From Eucalyptus grandis (lineage: Eukaryota; Streptophyta; Magnoliopsida; Myrtales; Myrtaceae), in contig NC_052612.1 in the NCBI RefSeq assembly GCF_016545825.1, positions 49,025,738 to 49,089,737 on the forward strand: a DNA stretch of 64,000 nt, read 5' to 3'. Under the pieces are notes generated by a model that was not told where the DNA came from, ran no database searches, and worked only from the letters and a program-made list of their open reading frames with translations. Position 1 is the first letter of the stretch. Each line of letters starts with the position of its first letter. Shown here in pieces: positions 21,761 through 34,900 of this stretch. The translations under genes were made by a program, and so were the position numbers.

Positions 21761-24700
21761 TCAATCTTCTTGATGTTGAGATTTCTTAAAAATCCTGTGA
21801 CCTGATTCATCCTTGTCGAAGAGCCGCTCAATCAGTACATCCCAGCTTTCACTCTTTTTTTCCCTTTTGGATGAGCCAGCGGATGAGGCACCGTCGGATT
21901 TGTACGGATCTTGCCCTTCTTCCTGCTCATCGAAAGTGCCATATTGAGAAGGTGCATAAGCATGTGGAACATCCAAAGTGACTGCCCTCTTCAAAGCAGC
22001 CTTGTACTCCTCTGTGTGTTCTTTGACTATTGTTTCCTGCCGCTCCATCCGTTGCTTTACTGGAATTTCCATGATATGATCTTTCTCAAACATCAGCTGG
22101 AGGGGAAAATTGGCAGGTGCTTTCATCAAAATTCAAGATAGCAGATGGTAATTTATTGTACGGACAAAGCAGTTAAATAGGGAACCACCCCCAAAGTCAT
22201 CCATGGGACTGTATTTTATTATCGATTGGCCTAATACAAAGTGATGCTTCACCAGCTTGGCTTTCTAAGGACTCAAGTCAAATAATTTGACATCATGGTG
22301 CACACACAAACATCATTAAGTGACAGATACATGTAATATTTGCTTCCTACATCTGCCAGTTCCATGCCTTGAAATATGTCATGACTGGTACCTTCCAAAC
22401 ATTATCAAGAAACGGTACTCAATAATGTGGTATGCTCTGGTTTGAACTCAGATGCATATATACATGTCAATGCACAAAAAACATGGTTTGTCGCTAGTCA
22501 ATGCAACTTCACTGAGAAACGGCCGGACACAAGGGAGGACAGCAAAAAGAGCCATAGTTTTCCAGTATGTAGAGGTGAGACTGCCACACATGCAAATCTC
22601 TGGATCTCTACCTTTAGCTCAGAATCTCTTCCACATTTCATAGGCCTAGAAACTCAGGCTTTGCCTTTTACTTTCTTGAAAAGTTGTATCAGTCAGTCCA
22701 CAATCCTAACATTTTTGGTTAACCATTTACAACCTTGCATAAAAATAACTCCTAAAAAGTTTTGCTCGTCCAGAAGGTAGGTGACTAAGATGAGTAATGA
22801 GAAAAAGGAGTAAACTTGGCTTCACAATCACAGTAAAGATAGGAATCGAAACTTACATCAAGAGCCCTCTGGGCCTCTCTCTCTATCCATACGATGGCAT
22901 GGTCAGAAGTCGCATTGCAAGACAGAACTATGTGCTCAAACCTCCCATCCACAGGCACTGCTGTCCTTACAACTGGGGGAAATCGTCCCATCCTGGCATA
23001 GCAGAAATTAATAAATTCCCTACCTCCTTGAAACTGTATAGTATGTGCACTACGGAGCCAAATTTCTATTAGAGATGCTGCATATGATGAGGACCGTGTA
23101 TCACCATAAATTCGTCTGTATTGCCCCAAGTCAGAGAGTATTACTTGGACAATCATGCAAGGCAATGCTTCAGTATACCAGAAAAGTTATTCAACTTATG
23201 TGCACATGCTTGACAGAATCAAAAGGAATAATCCATCTTTGCACTTAAAATGTATAAAAATGGGTTGCACACACTATATCTTCTCTAGACGACTTAACGT
23301 ACTTGAAAGGCCTTCTCTCAACTATATGATAGAGGCGACCGGGTGCATAAAGTCTTCTGGGATCTTTCAGCATCTTTTCCTCTGGAATACAGGTATCCCT
23401 CATGCACCTCAAGCACAGGAGGCACGGCAAACTGTCCAACAAGAGAAAGAAGATCCATCAATATTTTCAAGTGAGAGACCAAAATACAAAACAGAAAAGA
23501 AAGAGAAATTGAATTTAATGTCCATAATCTTCGATCTTTATCAGTTTAACATTCTTTGCTAACCACATCAGTTTTGCAATTAAAACTCTCATGATAAGAA
23601 GGAAGGGAAGTTCTGATTTGCCCCACAAAACTAAAGTTCTTATTTTGTTACAGCACGACTCAGAAATGTTGCTGCAGCCCCTACCAGAAAAGTGACTTGA
23701 AGATGTCTTCCAAGGGTGTAGCTGTTCGTGGTAAAAAATCATCCTGATTCAATGGAAAAATCTCCATCAGATGAATAAAAACTTTACTTGTGGCAGTATA
23801 GCAGACACTAGCAGAATGCAGCTCCATGATGAATTAGCTACTGACAAAATGCTTACCCAAACAAGTTAATCTCAAAATCAGTACACCTGGACAATGCCAC
23901 TACAGTATTTTTTAATAAATAATTGGTTAAGGGCTTTTGAAAATAGCAATTCACCATCTCAACACCTTCTTTATTGTTTACAGCTGTGGCAGAAGCAATA
24001 GGATTCTGTTGAGGCAAATTGCACAAGGAAGATGGCATATCTCACCAGAATTCAACAATCATGAAGTAGAGAGCAGGCAAATTCACAATCCATATCAACC
24101 TCACCAGAAGAGATGATCCCACAAGTGCTGTCTCTTTAAGATTGCAACAGGGAGAAAAAGAACGAAAAGAAATCTGGCTGTTTCCTCACAGCCAAATACA
24201 GCACCCAGAACTTTGTAGAATAGCAGTTGTGACTTAAGATTTTAGATCAACCAGTGTGTAAAGAGAAACAAGCAATGCATACCAAAGTTCCCATAGCAAG
24301 TAATCTTTAACAGGCATGCCTCCATGCGGAGAGATACTTGAGTTCTCACTTTCAATCAACGACAACAATGAACAACAAAGGGACTACAAACTTACCTGGA
24401 GCACGACAGAGTTGATGACATCCGCATATCTGACTGCCAAGTTCAGGGACATGCACCGGGCAGGTGCCATGGCATAGCATCTGACTCGCTTCCTTTCGAT
24501 ATTACCTAGCTTGTCAAGATTTCTCACAGCCACCATCGTCAACAATGCTGCAACACCAGAACCCAATGAATGTCCAGCAAAAGTCAGTGTGTAATTAGGG
24601 TACTTCTCCACCAATTCCTTCAAGACCTCGCATTCTGCATCCAATACCCATCCTGCTGCCTTTAGTAACCCATTATGAACATAACCACCATCAAACTTCC

Positions 24701-25100
24701 TTTTCCCCAGTCTATTATCCAAGAGCACTGCATAATCACTCTCTTTGGCCAAGTTTAAACCCCTAAAGGCAAGAACTATGTCTGCATGATTGTGATCAAC
24801 ATACAGTATATAGGGAGGCGCCCGTCCTTGTGTATCTGCATAATCTTTTCTCAGAATCAACCAATCCGGGTTTATTCCATAACCTCCTTGGGGTTCCCAA
24901 AGGGGGTGCCGCAAATCTTCTTCATAAACAGATAGTATGTAGCGGCAAATGCGAGGAACAGGCTCGAATTCTCCAGCACTGGCATGGCCCCAAGTTTCGC
25001 TATCATGACCTGCAGTATGGAGACACCGCTTCCATGCCCAACGAGCGCACGCCAGACAGTAGACACACTCGAGGAGAGGGAGGCCGCATACCAACGACAT
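21761..25100 (-). CDS. Class 3 lipase family protein (At3g14075-like)
   Basis: Predicted alpha/beta-hydrolase acting on acylglycerols; the family is annotated as mono-/diacylglycerol lipase, and the substrate here is inferred. Coding exons on the minus strand: 25100-24396, 23743-23685, 23431-23303, 22992-22857, 22096-21761. All junctions are GT-AG and keep frame, giving 454 aa. Residues 1-30 (MSLVCGLPLLECVYC...) are the conserved N-terminal segment that precedes the lipase domain in this family, so I chose the ATG at 25100. The nucleophile elbow GHSLG is at residues 176-180 (Ser178), the oxyanion-side strand FRGLN is near 112-116, and the candidate catalytic His is in SDHA (His329). The C-terminal 110 residues are charged and serine-rich. 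Upstream, about 25560-26060 is GC-rich and probably contains the promoter and 5' UTR. No lesion was seen. Confidence 0.9.
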
Positions 25101-28049
25101 GGATGCCTATGCCTAGAACCCAAGCGTACCAGGACAAATTATGGAAATCTCTACCGCTAATGAATTAAAGAACATAGCCTGCTGATGAAGTGGTCATGCT
25201 TGGATCCGAGAGTAGAGACTCTGGGAGCTTGCGCAAGAACCGGAACCAGATTACCCAAGGGACAAATCAATTACTATGCGACCGCTTATCCAATAACAAG
25301 ATGATACGTACTTTGACAGGGCACAGAAGATTCAATGTGCACACAGTAGACGAATCTGTCAGAGGATGCACGACGAATGGCAACGTTAAATCGCTGGAGG
25401 GAAACTTCAGATAGAGAATTCACGAGTAGCTTCCCTCCCGATTCAATTCAGACTCGCTGGCGAAAAACCCACTATCGGAATCGAGCAAGAATCTCCGGGA
25501 TAGACTGTACAAGCTGCAGACACCAGAGTCCGATACAGGAATCTCCAGGAATCCGAAATCACCACTCACCAGAGCACAGCCCGAAGCAGACGAAGACTCC
25601 GCGGCTCGGCCACGCGTCGGAGCACGGATCCGACCACGTCCCGCGTGGCCCCCGACGATCGGAGCTCCTAATCCGGAAATCGAGCCGCGAAGCTAGAACC
25701 GGAGATCGCCAGTCCGAGAGAAAACTTCACTGACGAGGAGCGAGGGGGAGCGCCGCGCGATCTAGAGGACCGGGAAGGACTTCGTGGGCAAGGACCGAAG
25801 CCCGAGACACGACAGAAACGTGGGCTCTCGACCTCATTGTCGTTTCCCCGGTCTTATGCAATGCAGATGGACGGGGCATGGTGCGACCGAATTGAATATG
25901 CGGTTTAGGTGGTGACGGCCGGATGGGCGGTTGGAACACGAACCGAACTGGGGAGTCATCGACTGAGGAAGATGGGGAAGGGAATGGCTGTCTACCTGCA
26001 AGTCAAACCGGCAGGGTCTGCGGCCGATGATTGACGAAGGAGACGAGGAAACAGAGGACGGCGGCGGCCAAGGCGGGTTGGTGGGTGGGGCGTGTCGATA
26101 TGTGATTGGGCGACAGTTGTCCTTGCGCGATGACGCGGCAGTTGCCAGTAGGCCGTACTAGTAGTGTGTTACTTTCCTTCTCGCCGGTTTCCGCACATGC
26201 AAGCCCCACTTGCCGCGGTACCTGACCTTAGTGACACGGGCGCTAATACAATTAAAATGACATAAGTATTATAAAATATTGCATTATAAATATACAATAA
26301 AGAGAATAAAGAGATTGAGAAGAAAAAGTAGGTAACACCAAAAATAGTAAAGAAAGTGAGAGTAGAAAGATTTTATTTTCAATATATCACCGTTATGTCT
26401 ACGACAAAAACTAAGCTCCTATTTATAATAGAATAATAATGTACTTATCATTAATATCAATGTATTGAATAATACATGTATTGGATGGAAAGATATACTT
26501 AAAATGCATGATACAAATGTACCATAATAAGTATATTAGATAAGATAAATATAATGAATATTCATTAATGTATTTCATAACAATAAAGTAGTAAAAATCC
26601 TAAAATTTACCATAAAAACATAATTAAATACTAAAACTTTAAAAAAAATCATGTCCTAAAATTTACAATCAAATTATAAAACTTATCAAAAAAATGTATT
26701 CGAGTTCTAAAATTTTAAAAAATGCAATCAATAAAATAAATTGATTTGATCAATTTAATAAGCTATAAGACTTAATTACGTTTTTAAAAAAATTTAGAAC
26801 TTCATTGCACTTTCTTGACAAATTTTAAGACTTGATTATATTTTTTTTTTTAAATTTAGTATTTAATTACACTTTCGTGATAGGTTTTAAAACTTCTCGT
26901 TCTCATGCACTTATCTCTTCAAAAAAAACACTCGGTAAATCATGTTGTCAATTGAAATTTCATTAACAAGGACCCGTACATGCAAGTCCAATACTAATAT
27001 TTACGTGGTAGGCCCTTATGATTTGGGCCAAATAGCCCAAAAAACACAATTTTTACCGGCGTGACAAATTTAGCACGATTTTTTCAAATGCACCCAAAAA
27101 AAAAAAAAAATCAAAACTTTTGCGTAGTAAAATTTTTAACACAATCTTCAAACTTCTCAAAAAAAATAAAAATTGCAGATCGTTAGGCCCATGTGATAAA
27201 AATGACATCCGTTGGTAATTCGCTTTATAATCTGAAGGTCCAAAACTTTAGTGAAAAATTCTAAGTACTTGCTTTAGGAAGAAAAGAACTTTTTCACGCT
27301 TGCTTGGAGAAAATAACGTGATTTTGGAATCGAGAAGACCCTTTGAAATCGATATTAAAATGAAAGTTGGCTGTATTTAGGGTTCGAGAATTTGCTAGTA
27401 CTAGCCGTTATTAATTGACAACACAATGGAATTCATGTCGATAAGATAACAAAGCGAATTGATGAAGTGCCAGAGAATCTGGTAGTAAATGGCTGCAGCA
27501 GTTATTTGGCATGTTTGATTGTACTTGGCCATATTTAATGGTCCATAATAATTTCTTTCTGGATAAATTGATTCGAAAGGCCAGTTTCCTATCATAAGAT
27601 GAAAAATGTTAGGTGTGCAAAATTTATTTTGAGATCCATAGTAAATGAGAGTGTTCCTACTAGGTAGAAGAAGGTAAAATCCTACCGTTACTTAGGACGA
27701 CATTTTTTTTTTTTTTTGGTCTTTAATTTAGGACAACAGTTGATAGCTATAAATTTATTGTTGAAAAATATTACAGATTGCCCTAAGACACTTGTTAAGT
27801 CTCATCAATTGTGCCTTGGAAACTTAAATTTTTTCAATTGAAGTAGATGACTTTTCCGAAATGTGTCATCATTCACATTTCAAAGTTTGTTAATATGCGT
27901 TATCTCTATTTTCAATGGTCTTACGACCCAAAATTAAAAAAAAAATCATTTAATTTAAGTTGGACTACAAATGTAATGATGATAGCACCATATACACTCT
28001 AGTTTTATTTGAAAAATATGATGAATAAAGTCATTTATCCAGAGAAAAT
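25101..28049. other. 5' flank of the lipase gene, then AT-rich DNA
   Basis: 25101-26220 is GC-rich and contains no frame that I trust; it likely includes the lipase promoter and untranslated exon (a candidate donor CAG-GTAGAC lies near 25990 on the minus strand). 26240-28049 is very AT-rich with scattered words such as AATTACACTTT and CCTAAAATTTAC, reminiscent of decayed foldback arms. No gene was seen. Confidence 0.5.
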
Positions 28050-28575
28050 TGTCCAAAATATTCTAAATTTTTTATACTTTTATTAGTTTAGTCATAAATT
28101 TATTAGTTTTGTCAATTGAGTCATAATTTTTCCATGTTTTGTCAAATGAGTTTATTTAACCAATTTTGACCAGAAATCACCAACCCACACCCAAGCATCT
28201 CTTGCTTGAGGGCTGAGGCCAAAGAGAGTGGCCCTCACCCAAGGTCGGCGATCTCCATCGACCATTGACAAGGCCTGACGTTGGTTAGCAAAGTAAAGAA
28301 GGGGGAAAAAAAGAGGAGAAAAGGAATGAATAAATAAATAAATAAATCAATCAATCAACCAAAAAATATTAAAATATTTTTTAAGTTGTCTATATCAGCT
28401 TTGGCCATGCCACATAGATTGGTCTAGCATTCATGTAAGCAATTTCAGCCAATTTTTACTAGATGGACTTAACTAGCAAAACATAAAAAGACATAGGATT
28501 TAATTGGCAAAATTGAAAAATTTAAGACTAAATTGGCAAAAATGCAACATATTTGTGACTTTTTTTGATAACATT
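28050..28575. repeat. Foldback element with GC-rich centre
   Basis: The left arm (about 28050-28170; TTAGTTTAGTCATAAATT, TTTTGTCAATTGAGTC) is inversely repeated in the right arm (about 28430-28570; GACTAAATTGGCAAAAATGC, TTTAATTGGCAAAATTG). The centre has GAGGG and CTCACCC words and an (AAAT)n run at about 28330-28350. It resembles a diverged version of the 12645 element. No clean target duplication was recognised. Confidence 0.55.
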
Positions 28576-29145
28576 TCCAAATTCTTAGAGGACTTGACTT
28601 AGAAAAAATACATTTAAAAAAAATAAAATAAAAAGTGACATTCGTTGATCATTTCCATTGGCACGGTTGTGCTTGTAAAGTATAAAGAGAATCGCACATA
28701 GAAAGTGATACATTAAACTAGCAAAGTAAAGAAAATTGATTGTTAATTGGGTTAGTATGTCTCTCTAACAAGTGAGCATGCAGCAAGAATTCATTCTTTC
28801 ATTTAAATTTGGCAAAATTGAAACAGTCATCTTCAACTCGCCTAAGCAAAAAGCATTACAATTACTCGCGGTATTTATTACACTTCCAAATACAAATTTA
28901 AAGGAAATTAAATTATAAGAGATAATAAAAAAAATTATAATAAATACCAGATATGAATTACAAATTAGTTGGATGAACGTGTAATCACGTTTTTTTTTTT
29001 TAATATATATGTTAGAAAAAAAAAGAAAAAGTTCAAAATCCGATGCAGCATATAGTCATTGTAAGAATATTCTTGAAAAAGAGTAGATGAAAAGAATCAA
29101 AATCCACTTTCAGAATTTGAACCTAATAATGCTGACTCCTGGGAA

Positions 29146-29294
29146 TGGGCCGGGGGCCCGAGAGCTGGAAACTGCAGAACGGCGTCGTAGCGATAGAGTC
29201 GGTTCGTTTACCAAATTACCCCCGCAATTCGTTTTATTTCCGCCGCACGAGCTACCGGTTATAAATAGGCACAGAACGCAGAAGCAAAACCCTA
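29146..29294 (+). promoter_or_regulatory. Ribosomal-protein-type promoter of eL36
   Basis: Site II element TGGGCC at 29146-29151, TATA box TATAAATA at 29260-29267, and telo-box AAACCCTA at 29287-29294, just after the likely transcription start. Site II plus telo-box is the known combination driving plant ribosomal protein genes in dividing cells. The untranslated first exon ends at 29352 (GAAAG-GTACGT), and the second exon starts at 29804. Confidence 0.75.
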
Positions 29295-29806
29295 GCTCGT
29301 CGCCTTCCCCGCCTCCGATCGTCGTCGTCGTAGTCGTCGTCGCGTCCGAAAGGTACGTGTGCTCCGGCAGAAAAGTAGCTGAAAATGCTTGCATGTAATC
29401 GGGTCGGATCGTGCCCGTTTTGGGATTCGCTGTGTCTTCGACTGAATTCATCTCGACAGCTCGAGTTACCGAGTCTGAGATCGCCTAGTCCGTGTACTCA
29501 TGCGCCTTTGGCTTGAAGTCGTGCGCTGTGACTGTAGTGTCGAAGCTGACGTTTGATTTTGCATGTGGTTCGGCGATTCCCTTGCTACTGTTATCTGCGT
29601 GTTTGTTTGAATTTTCGGGACCTTTGTAAGCGCGTAATTCCTTGTTATTGTGCTGTTCGGCTCGGAATGAGTGAGCGAGTGAATGGGTGACGCCTTAGTT
29701 TCTGGGTTACAAGTTCCTGTCTTTGTCCTGGTTATTCCGATGTGTCTCTGATAGATTGCATTGCGATGCACTGAAGTCCAATTTGTTGGATTGGTTGAAG
29801 CAGGAA

Positions 29807-30582
29807 ATGGCTCCGAAGCAGCCAAGCACCGGCCTTTTCGTTGGGTTGAATAAGGGTCACATTGTGACCAAGAAGGAATTGGCGCCACGTCCTTCTGATC
29901 GCAAAGGAGTAAGTCTGTGCAATGCAATTGATGTTTTAAGTATGGATTGGCAAATTCTTTTTCAACCGATTGAATGTATGGGATAAATGTTCCTGAGCTA
30001 TTGTTGTGATTAAAATGGGGTGGATGTTGGGAATTAAAGGTGTTTATCTAGAAGTTCTGTGAAAAATTCTGTGGTAGAGTTATAATTTTTGTAAAGTTGA
30101 TCTCGAGCGTGCATACTTTAGATGTGTTGGAGGAAAGAGATGTGCTCGTGAATGTCACAATAAGAAAGGAAGAAAATTGTCAGTACCATTGACGTATGAT
30201 CTTTTTTACATGTGACGAATGTGCAGAAATCAAGCAAGAGAGTCCACTTCGTGAGGAGCTTGATCAGGGAAGTTGCTGGATTTGCACCGTATGAGAAGAG
30301 AATCACTGAGCTTTTGAAAGTTGGAAAGGACAAGCGAGCTTTGAAGGTAGCTAAGAGAAAGCTGGGCACCCACAAGAGGGCAAAGAAGAAGCGTGAGGAG
30401 ATGTCCAGTGTTCTCAGAAAGATGAGGTAATACTCGAGGACTTAAGTATTTCTTTTGGACAGTGAAAGTTGTGTTCTTTTATTTAGCTCGACTGCCCAAA
30501 GTGGAGATTCCTTCTGTTCACTCCCGATAATCATTGTTTTTGCCTTTGCAGGTCTACTGGAGGCGGTGAGAAAAAGAAGTGA
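29807..30582 (+). CDS. RPL36: 60S ribosomal protein eL36
   Basis: Structural protein of the cytosolic large ribosomal subunit. Coding exons are 29807-29908, 30227-30426 and 30552-30582, preceded by an untranslated exon spliced at 29352/29804. The product is 110 aa, the usual eukaryotic length. It starts [18 protein letters not shown] and shows the family signature [19 protein letters not shown] (residues about 41-59), the lysine/arginine-rich helix [19 protein letters not shown] and the C-terminal GGGEKKK. The ATG lies three bases after the splice acceptor. Splice junctions fall after DRKG and within the Arg codon of KMR-STGGG. The gene converges with the SLH-protein gene downstream. Intact; strong expression expected from its promoter. 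Confidence 0.97.
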
Positions 30583-31976
30583 GAATTCATTGCTGAAAAC
30601 TGCTGCGGAGATTTTGTTTCACATGTAGAAGCTGATTACATTTCTTTGCTTAGTGTTCTTATGTTAGTTCAAGACGGAAGCTCAGAGAAATTTCTTTCTT
30701 GTTGTAAGACAGTTAAAAATGACGGCAGTGTTCTTTTGGCTCGATGCCTGATATTCTGATTCTCATGTGTGATGTCATCGTGGTTAAGTTTTTCTATTAG
30801 AGGTTACCATGAGGACGGTGTTAATGTCATTTTCCAAATATATCTCGTTTGCCAACGGTTTAGCTCCATAGACGACTAAGTAGGTGCAAAGGTTTAGTTC
30901 ATTTGCTTATTTCAGCAGCTGGACGCCTTTTGTCATTTCTATTCAATGGTAAACCCTGGTTTTAGCCTGGGGTACTTTTGTGCGCTTTACTATCTTATGG
31001 ATCTCTATGGAAGATTCATTCTAAGCTAATCAGTCAGAGAAAAGCAAATTGTGGTGTCAATACCATCTTTATTGAAGTCATACTGTACACGTTCAATTTG
31101 ATGAGCTCTACTCATAAATCAAATGCATTGTTCCCTAAGCCTGGCAGTGTTGGCACCAACGTATGATGGATACTGTAGACATGGGGGTTGCTCAATGGAT
31201 CAAGCTTCAATTGATTGTTTAGTGGTGGGCTTGTTAGAGGACGTGAGAGTTTGCAGAGTTCGGTTTCCACGGCATTCATGCTTCGAATTACACTCCCATT
31301 ATTGAGCGTGTGTTTTGACAGAAAATCTGGTGAATTCCATTATGCACTTCGGCTGTTCTTCGCGGTGGATTTTAGTGACAATGTTATTCCAGCATCTCAC
31401 AAGCTTGGACCGGCCATATACTACTTTGCTTTGTGACAGGAGGGGTTTGCTGCGTGGAGCCAAGTGAAAATGTGATGATGCCCATACATCGACATAACAT
31501 CATTCGTGAAGTAAAACATTCTAAGCCACACCCTGCTTCTTCAGACTCTGTCATCAGAGCTTCTTTTGGTCATAGAAATCTGATGAGGGATTATTCTTAG
31601 CATTACCAAATACCAACACTGACAAATTAATTATAGTAGCAGTACACTCATCATCACTGAGTCGATGGCAGATCCGCAGTCATGACTTGAGACATTTGAA
31701 GTTTTGAACAAGTACACCAAAGCACAGTAGAAGCCAAGCCAGATCATGAACATGATCCGAAGTCAACTTTTATTGAACATGAATTATTCTACACAAGATA
31801 TACTCCCACAAAACAGGTCAAATAAGTGGGAGATCAAAAACATGGATCCTGGATTATTGAGGTCATCTGCAACCAGTTCCCTAATTCCATAATGGTGACT
31901 TTTGCTTTTTTCGAGGCCGCCATAGTTAATTACCTCATAGGAAAAATGGAGAGACTTACGGGAAAACGCTGTGCCC
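30583..31976. other. Convergent 3' flanks of eL36 and the SLH gene
   Basis: eL36 3' UTR probably occupies the first 200-250 bp, and the SLH-gene 3' UTR the last 150-200 bp. Reading frames of 60-73 codons in between have no recognisable domain. Confidence 0.5.
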
Positions 31977-34900
31977 TCATGTCTTGAATTTTTGGGTGAG
32001 TTTCTCGACCCCTTCCTTACAGTCTCCAGCAAGTCTCTTTGCCCCCTCCTTGAGGTCAAGGCTCACGTTCGTGATGCTTTGCTGCAACTCTTCGGCTGAT
32101 ATCCTAGCTTTTGTAACAGCAACACATCTAAGTTCTCCAGTTCTCTCCATGGCATTAGAAGACCATCTCTTCAGGTTTGATATGAATACAAGTATTATCT
32201 GGACAATCTTATTAATCAGGTCTCTGGATTTCTCCCCAACTTTTGCCGCCATATCCTTGAGCTTATCCACCAGAGTTTCAGCTCTACTTACAGTTTCATC
32301 AACTGACACCTCCTTTCCAGCATTGATCCATGTGAGACCAGCAGAAGTCTCTTCTTGCAGGTCACTGTCAACGACTACCTTGATACCTTGTCTCTCCCAA
32401 CGATCCCTAGCCTCCTCCAGAGCTTTCGCATGTTCTCTTGCTCTCTTTGCCTCATCTTCAGCCCATGTCCTGAGTAACAAAATTTTGAAGTTCCATAAGT
32501 ACCATGATTGCTAAACAACACATGAGATGCAAACTTGAGTTCAATCATCTTTAAATGAAGAGACTGAACTGTCCAAATACAAATTCAAAGAAGGCAATTG
32601 TGTGATCATCACTTTCAGCACGAAACAGTAGTGGCTGCAGTGCGCAGTTCATCATCACGTGGAAGTACCTCATCTCCTCAAGCATAATAAATGAACTGGG
32701 AATTGGATCTTTTCCAGAAAGCCACACAAATTAATTGGAAAGATGATGCATGCAAGTCTAGAAGAGTCAATGGACTGGCAAGGACGGTTTACAAAACCAC
32801 ACACGTAGATGTTTGACACCAGGGAACCATCTAAATTGAAAAAGGTAATTTACCACGGTCGATTACTTAGTTACATCATGCTGTACTTACCTAGCCATTG
32901 CCAATGCTTTCCGCTCAACCTCCAGCTCATACTGTAGGCGAGCAATTTCCTGGTTTTCTTTTTCTGCTTCCAACCTAAGTTTCTCAATCTTTTCCTTCTC
33001 ATATGATACTTCTATCTTGTTACTCATCAGACTTTCCAGTTGTTCTTCCATTTCTTTCCTCAACCTAGAGAGAACTACCATCTCTGATTCCACGGCAGCA
33101 CGTTCTTTCATCAGGACAATACTATCTTCCTCTCTCTTAGCCCGTAATTTTTCCAATTCAAGCCTTGCTTCTTCAGCCTTCTTTTCCACTGCATCAATTT
33201 TCTCTCTCTCTACTGAGAGCACCTTTTCAAAACTTGCATTTATGTCTGTTTCAACTTGCGCCACTAAGGCACTATGAGCAGCAACAGCATTTTCTGCTAT
33301 TGTCTCTGCTTCAATGCGTGCAAGCTCCTCACTAACTATGTCTGCAGCTTCACCAGTCGCAAGAGCAATAGCTGCTTGGGCTTTTGTAACAGGCTTATCT
33401 GGCTGAAACAATTTTGTATAACCTATCTCAAGACAAAAAACATATACATTACCAAGCTGAAATGAAGGTTCCATGCGAGCGGTCAAAGTCATATGGCTCA
33501 CCAAATGCAAGGGCTATAATCCCCTGTTCTCCAGCAGACAAATCAGCTACTAATGCAGGATATGCATCAGGGTTAATCTTGTCGATGTCTATAAATCCAG
33601 AAACACGGCCCAGGCCCTGTTTATGTAAAGAGAATGAATTTATATAGAAGTCGCTAGTGAAGTCACGTAAGTGGCCAGAAACCCAAGTATAAACCAAAAA
33701 CTTCATATGAGCAGACCTCTCTGTTGGCTTCGGGGAGCTGTTTCTTCTCCAGGACCATCTTCCAACTGACTAGATCTTGACGCGATAATGGGCTGTTAAA
33801 TGTACAAGAAAGAAGATGAGCAGTGAGAAAGTATGCTGCACAGAAAAGAAAAGAAAAGCATCACAAAGGGAAGTCATTAAACAGATTACAAACATCACAA
33901 TATGCTTCTTGTATCTATTCCAGTTAATCTCCTAAAGCAGCTTTATCAAGTTTATGTATTGAGGTTGAACGACTTCACTGCAACCACTATGGTCTAATGA
34001 AATAGAGACTAAAATCTCAAGAAGCATGCCAGCATTCTCTAGGGTAACAGTATGAAGATTTTTCACTACGCTGCGTTGACCATAAAGAATTTTCCACATA
34101 GCCGACAAAAGATACAATTGGAAAGGAATCACAGTTTTTACTCACCTTTCAGGAAAGAAATAGAGAGGGTCCTCAGTTTCATTTGGAGATGACATCATAT
34201 CTCGTCTTGAAAGCTTACTTGAGATAAGCCCAGCTTCTGCCAAACCTGATATTTCAGAGCAATCAAAGAAAGGAGTTAACATAGAAGAACCTTCATGCTG
34301 AAGTTGCAGCCAGGAAAGACCATTTCTCACCTTGAATGGAAACAAAATCAGGGTCTTCGGGTGTTATATCATCAAATGCAAGCTCAGTGACATTTTCTAT
34401 GTACATGGCAGGATAAACTTTGGAAATCGTATCTCTACAGAGAGGCAGAGGTCATTTAAGCAGAAGTTTAGTCATCTAAATTAGCAATGAAAATCGACAG
34501 TTGAAGTTTTCTATTTAACAGATCATGAAAATGTGATCTCTACACCTTGAAAGAGCACTACTTGCTGACACCAACCATCTAGCATATTCACGACGTGTAC
34601 AAATATCCCCCGCTTGGACATCAACTTCAATAACCTGAATGAAGTGGTGGAGCACTCAGATTAGATTGCTTGCAGGGCACGATATTGTCTCATTATAAGA
34701 AAGGAAGATAGACTATCACATCAATATTAGAGGTCAAATAAAAAAGGTTTCTGGAGAAGAATTGACAGAAGAACAGTGAATTTTTTTTTTTAAAAAAAAA
34801 GCTGTAGAAATCATATGAAAGAAGGAGATATCTTTTCCACTACTAAAGTTCTCTGGAAGAACGGATCTCTTTAAATAATTTATTTGAATGCAGCTATAAA

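Noticed and set aside
22427..23562. Plus-strand frames of 63-135 codons in the lipase locus
   Set aside because: They overlap minus-strand exons and introns that are well supported by family motifs.
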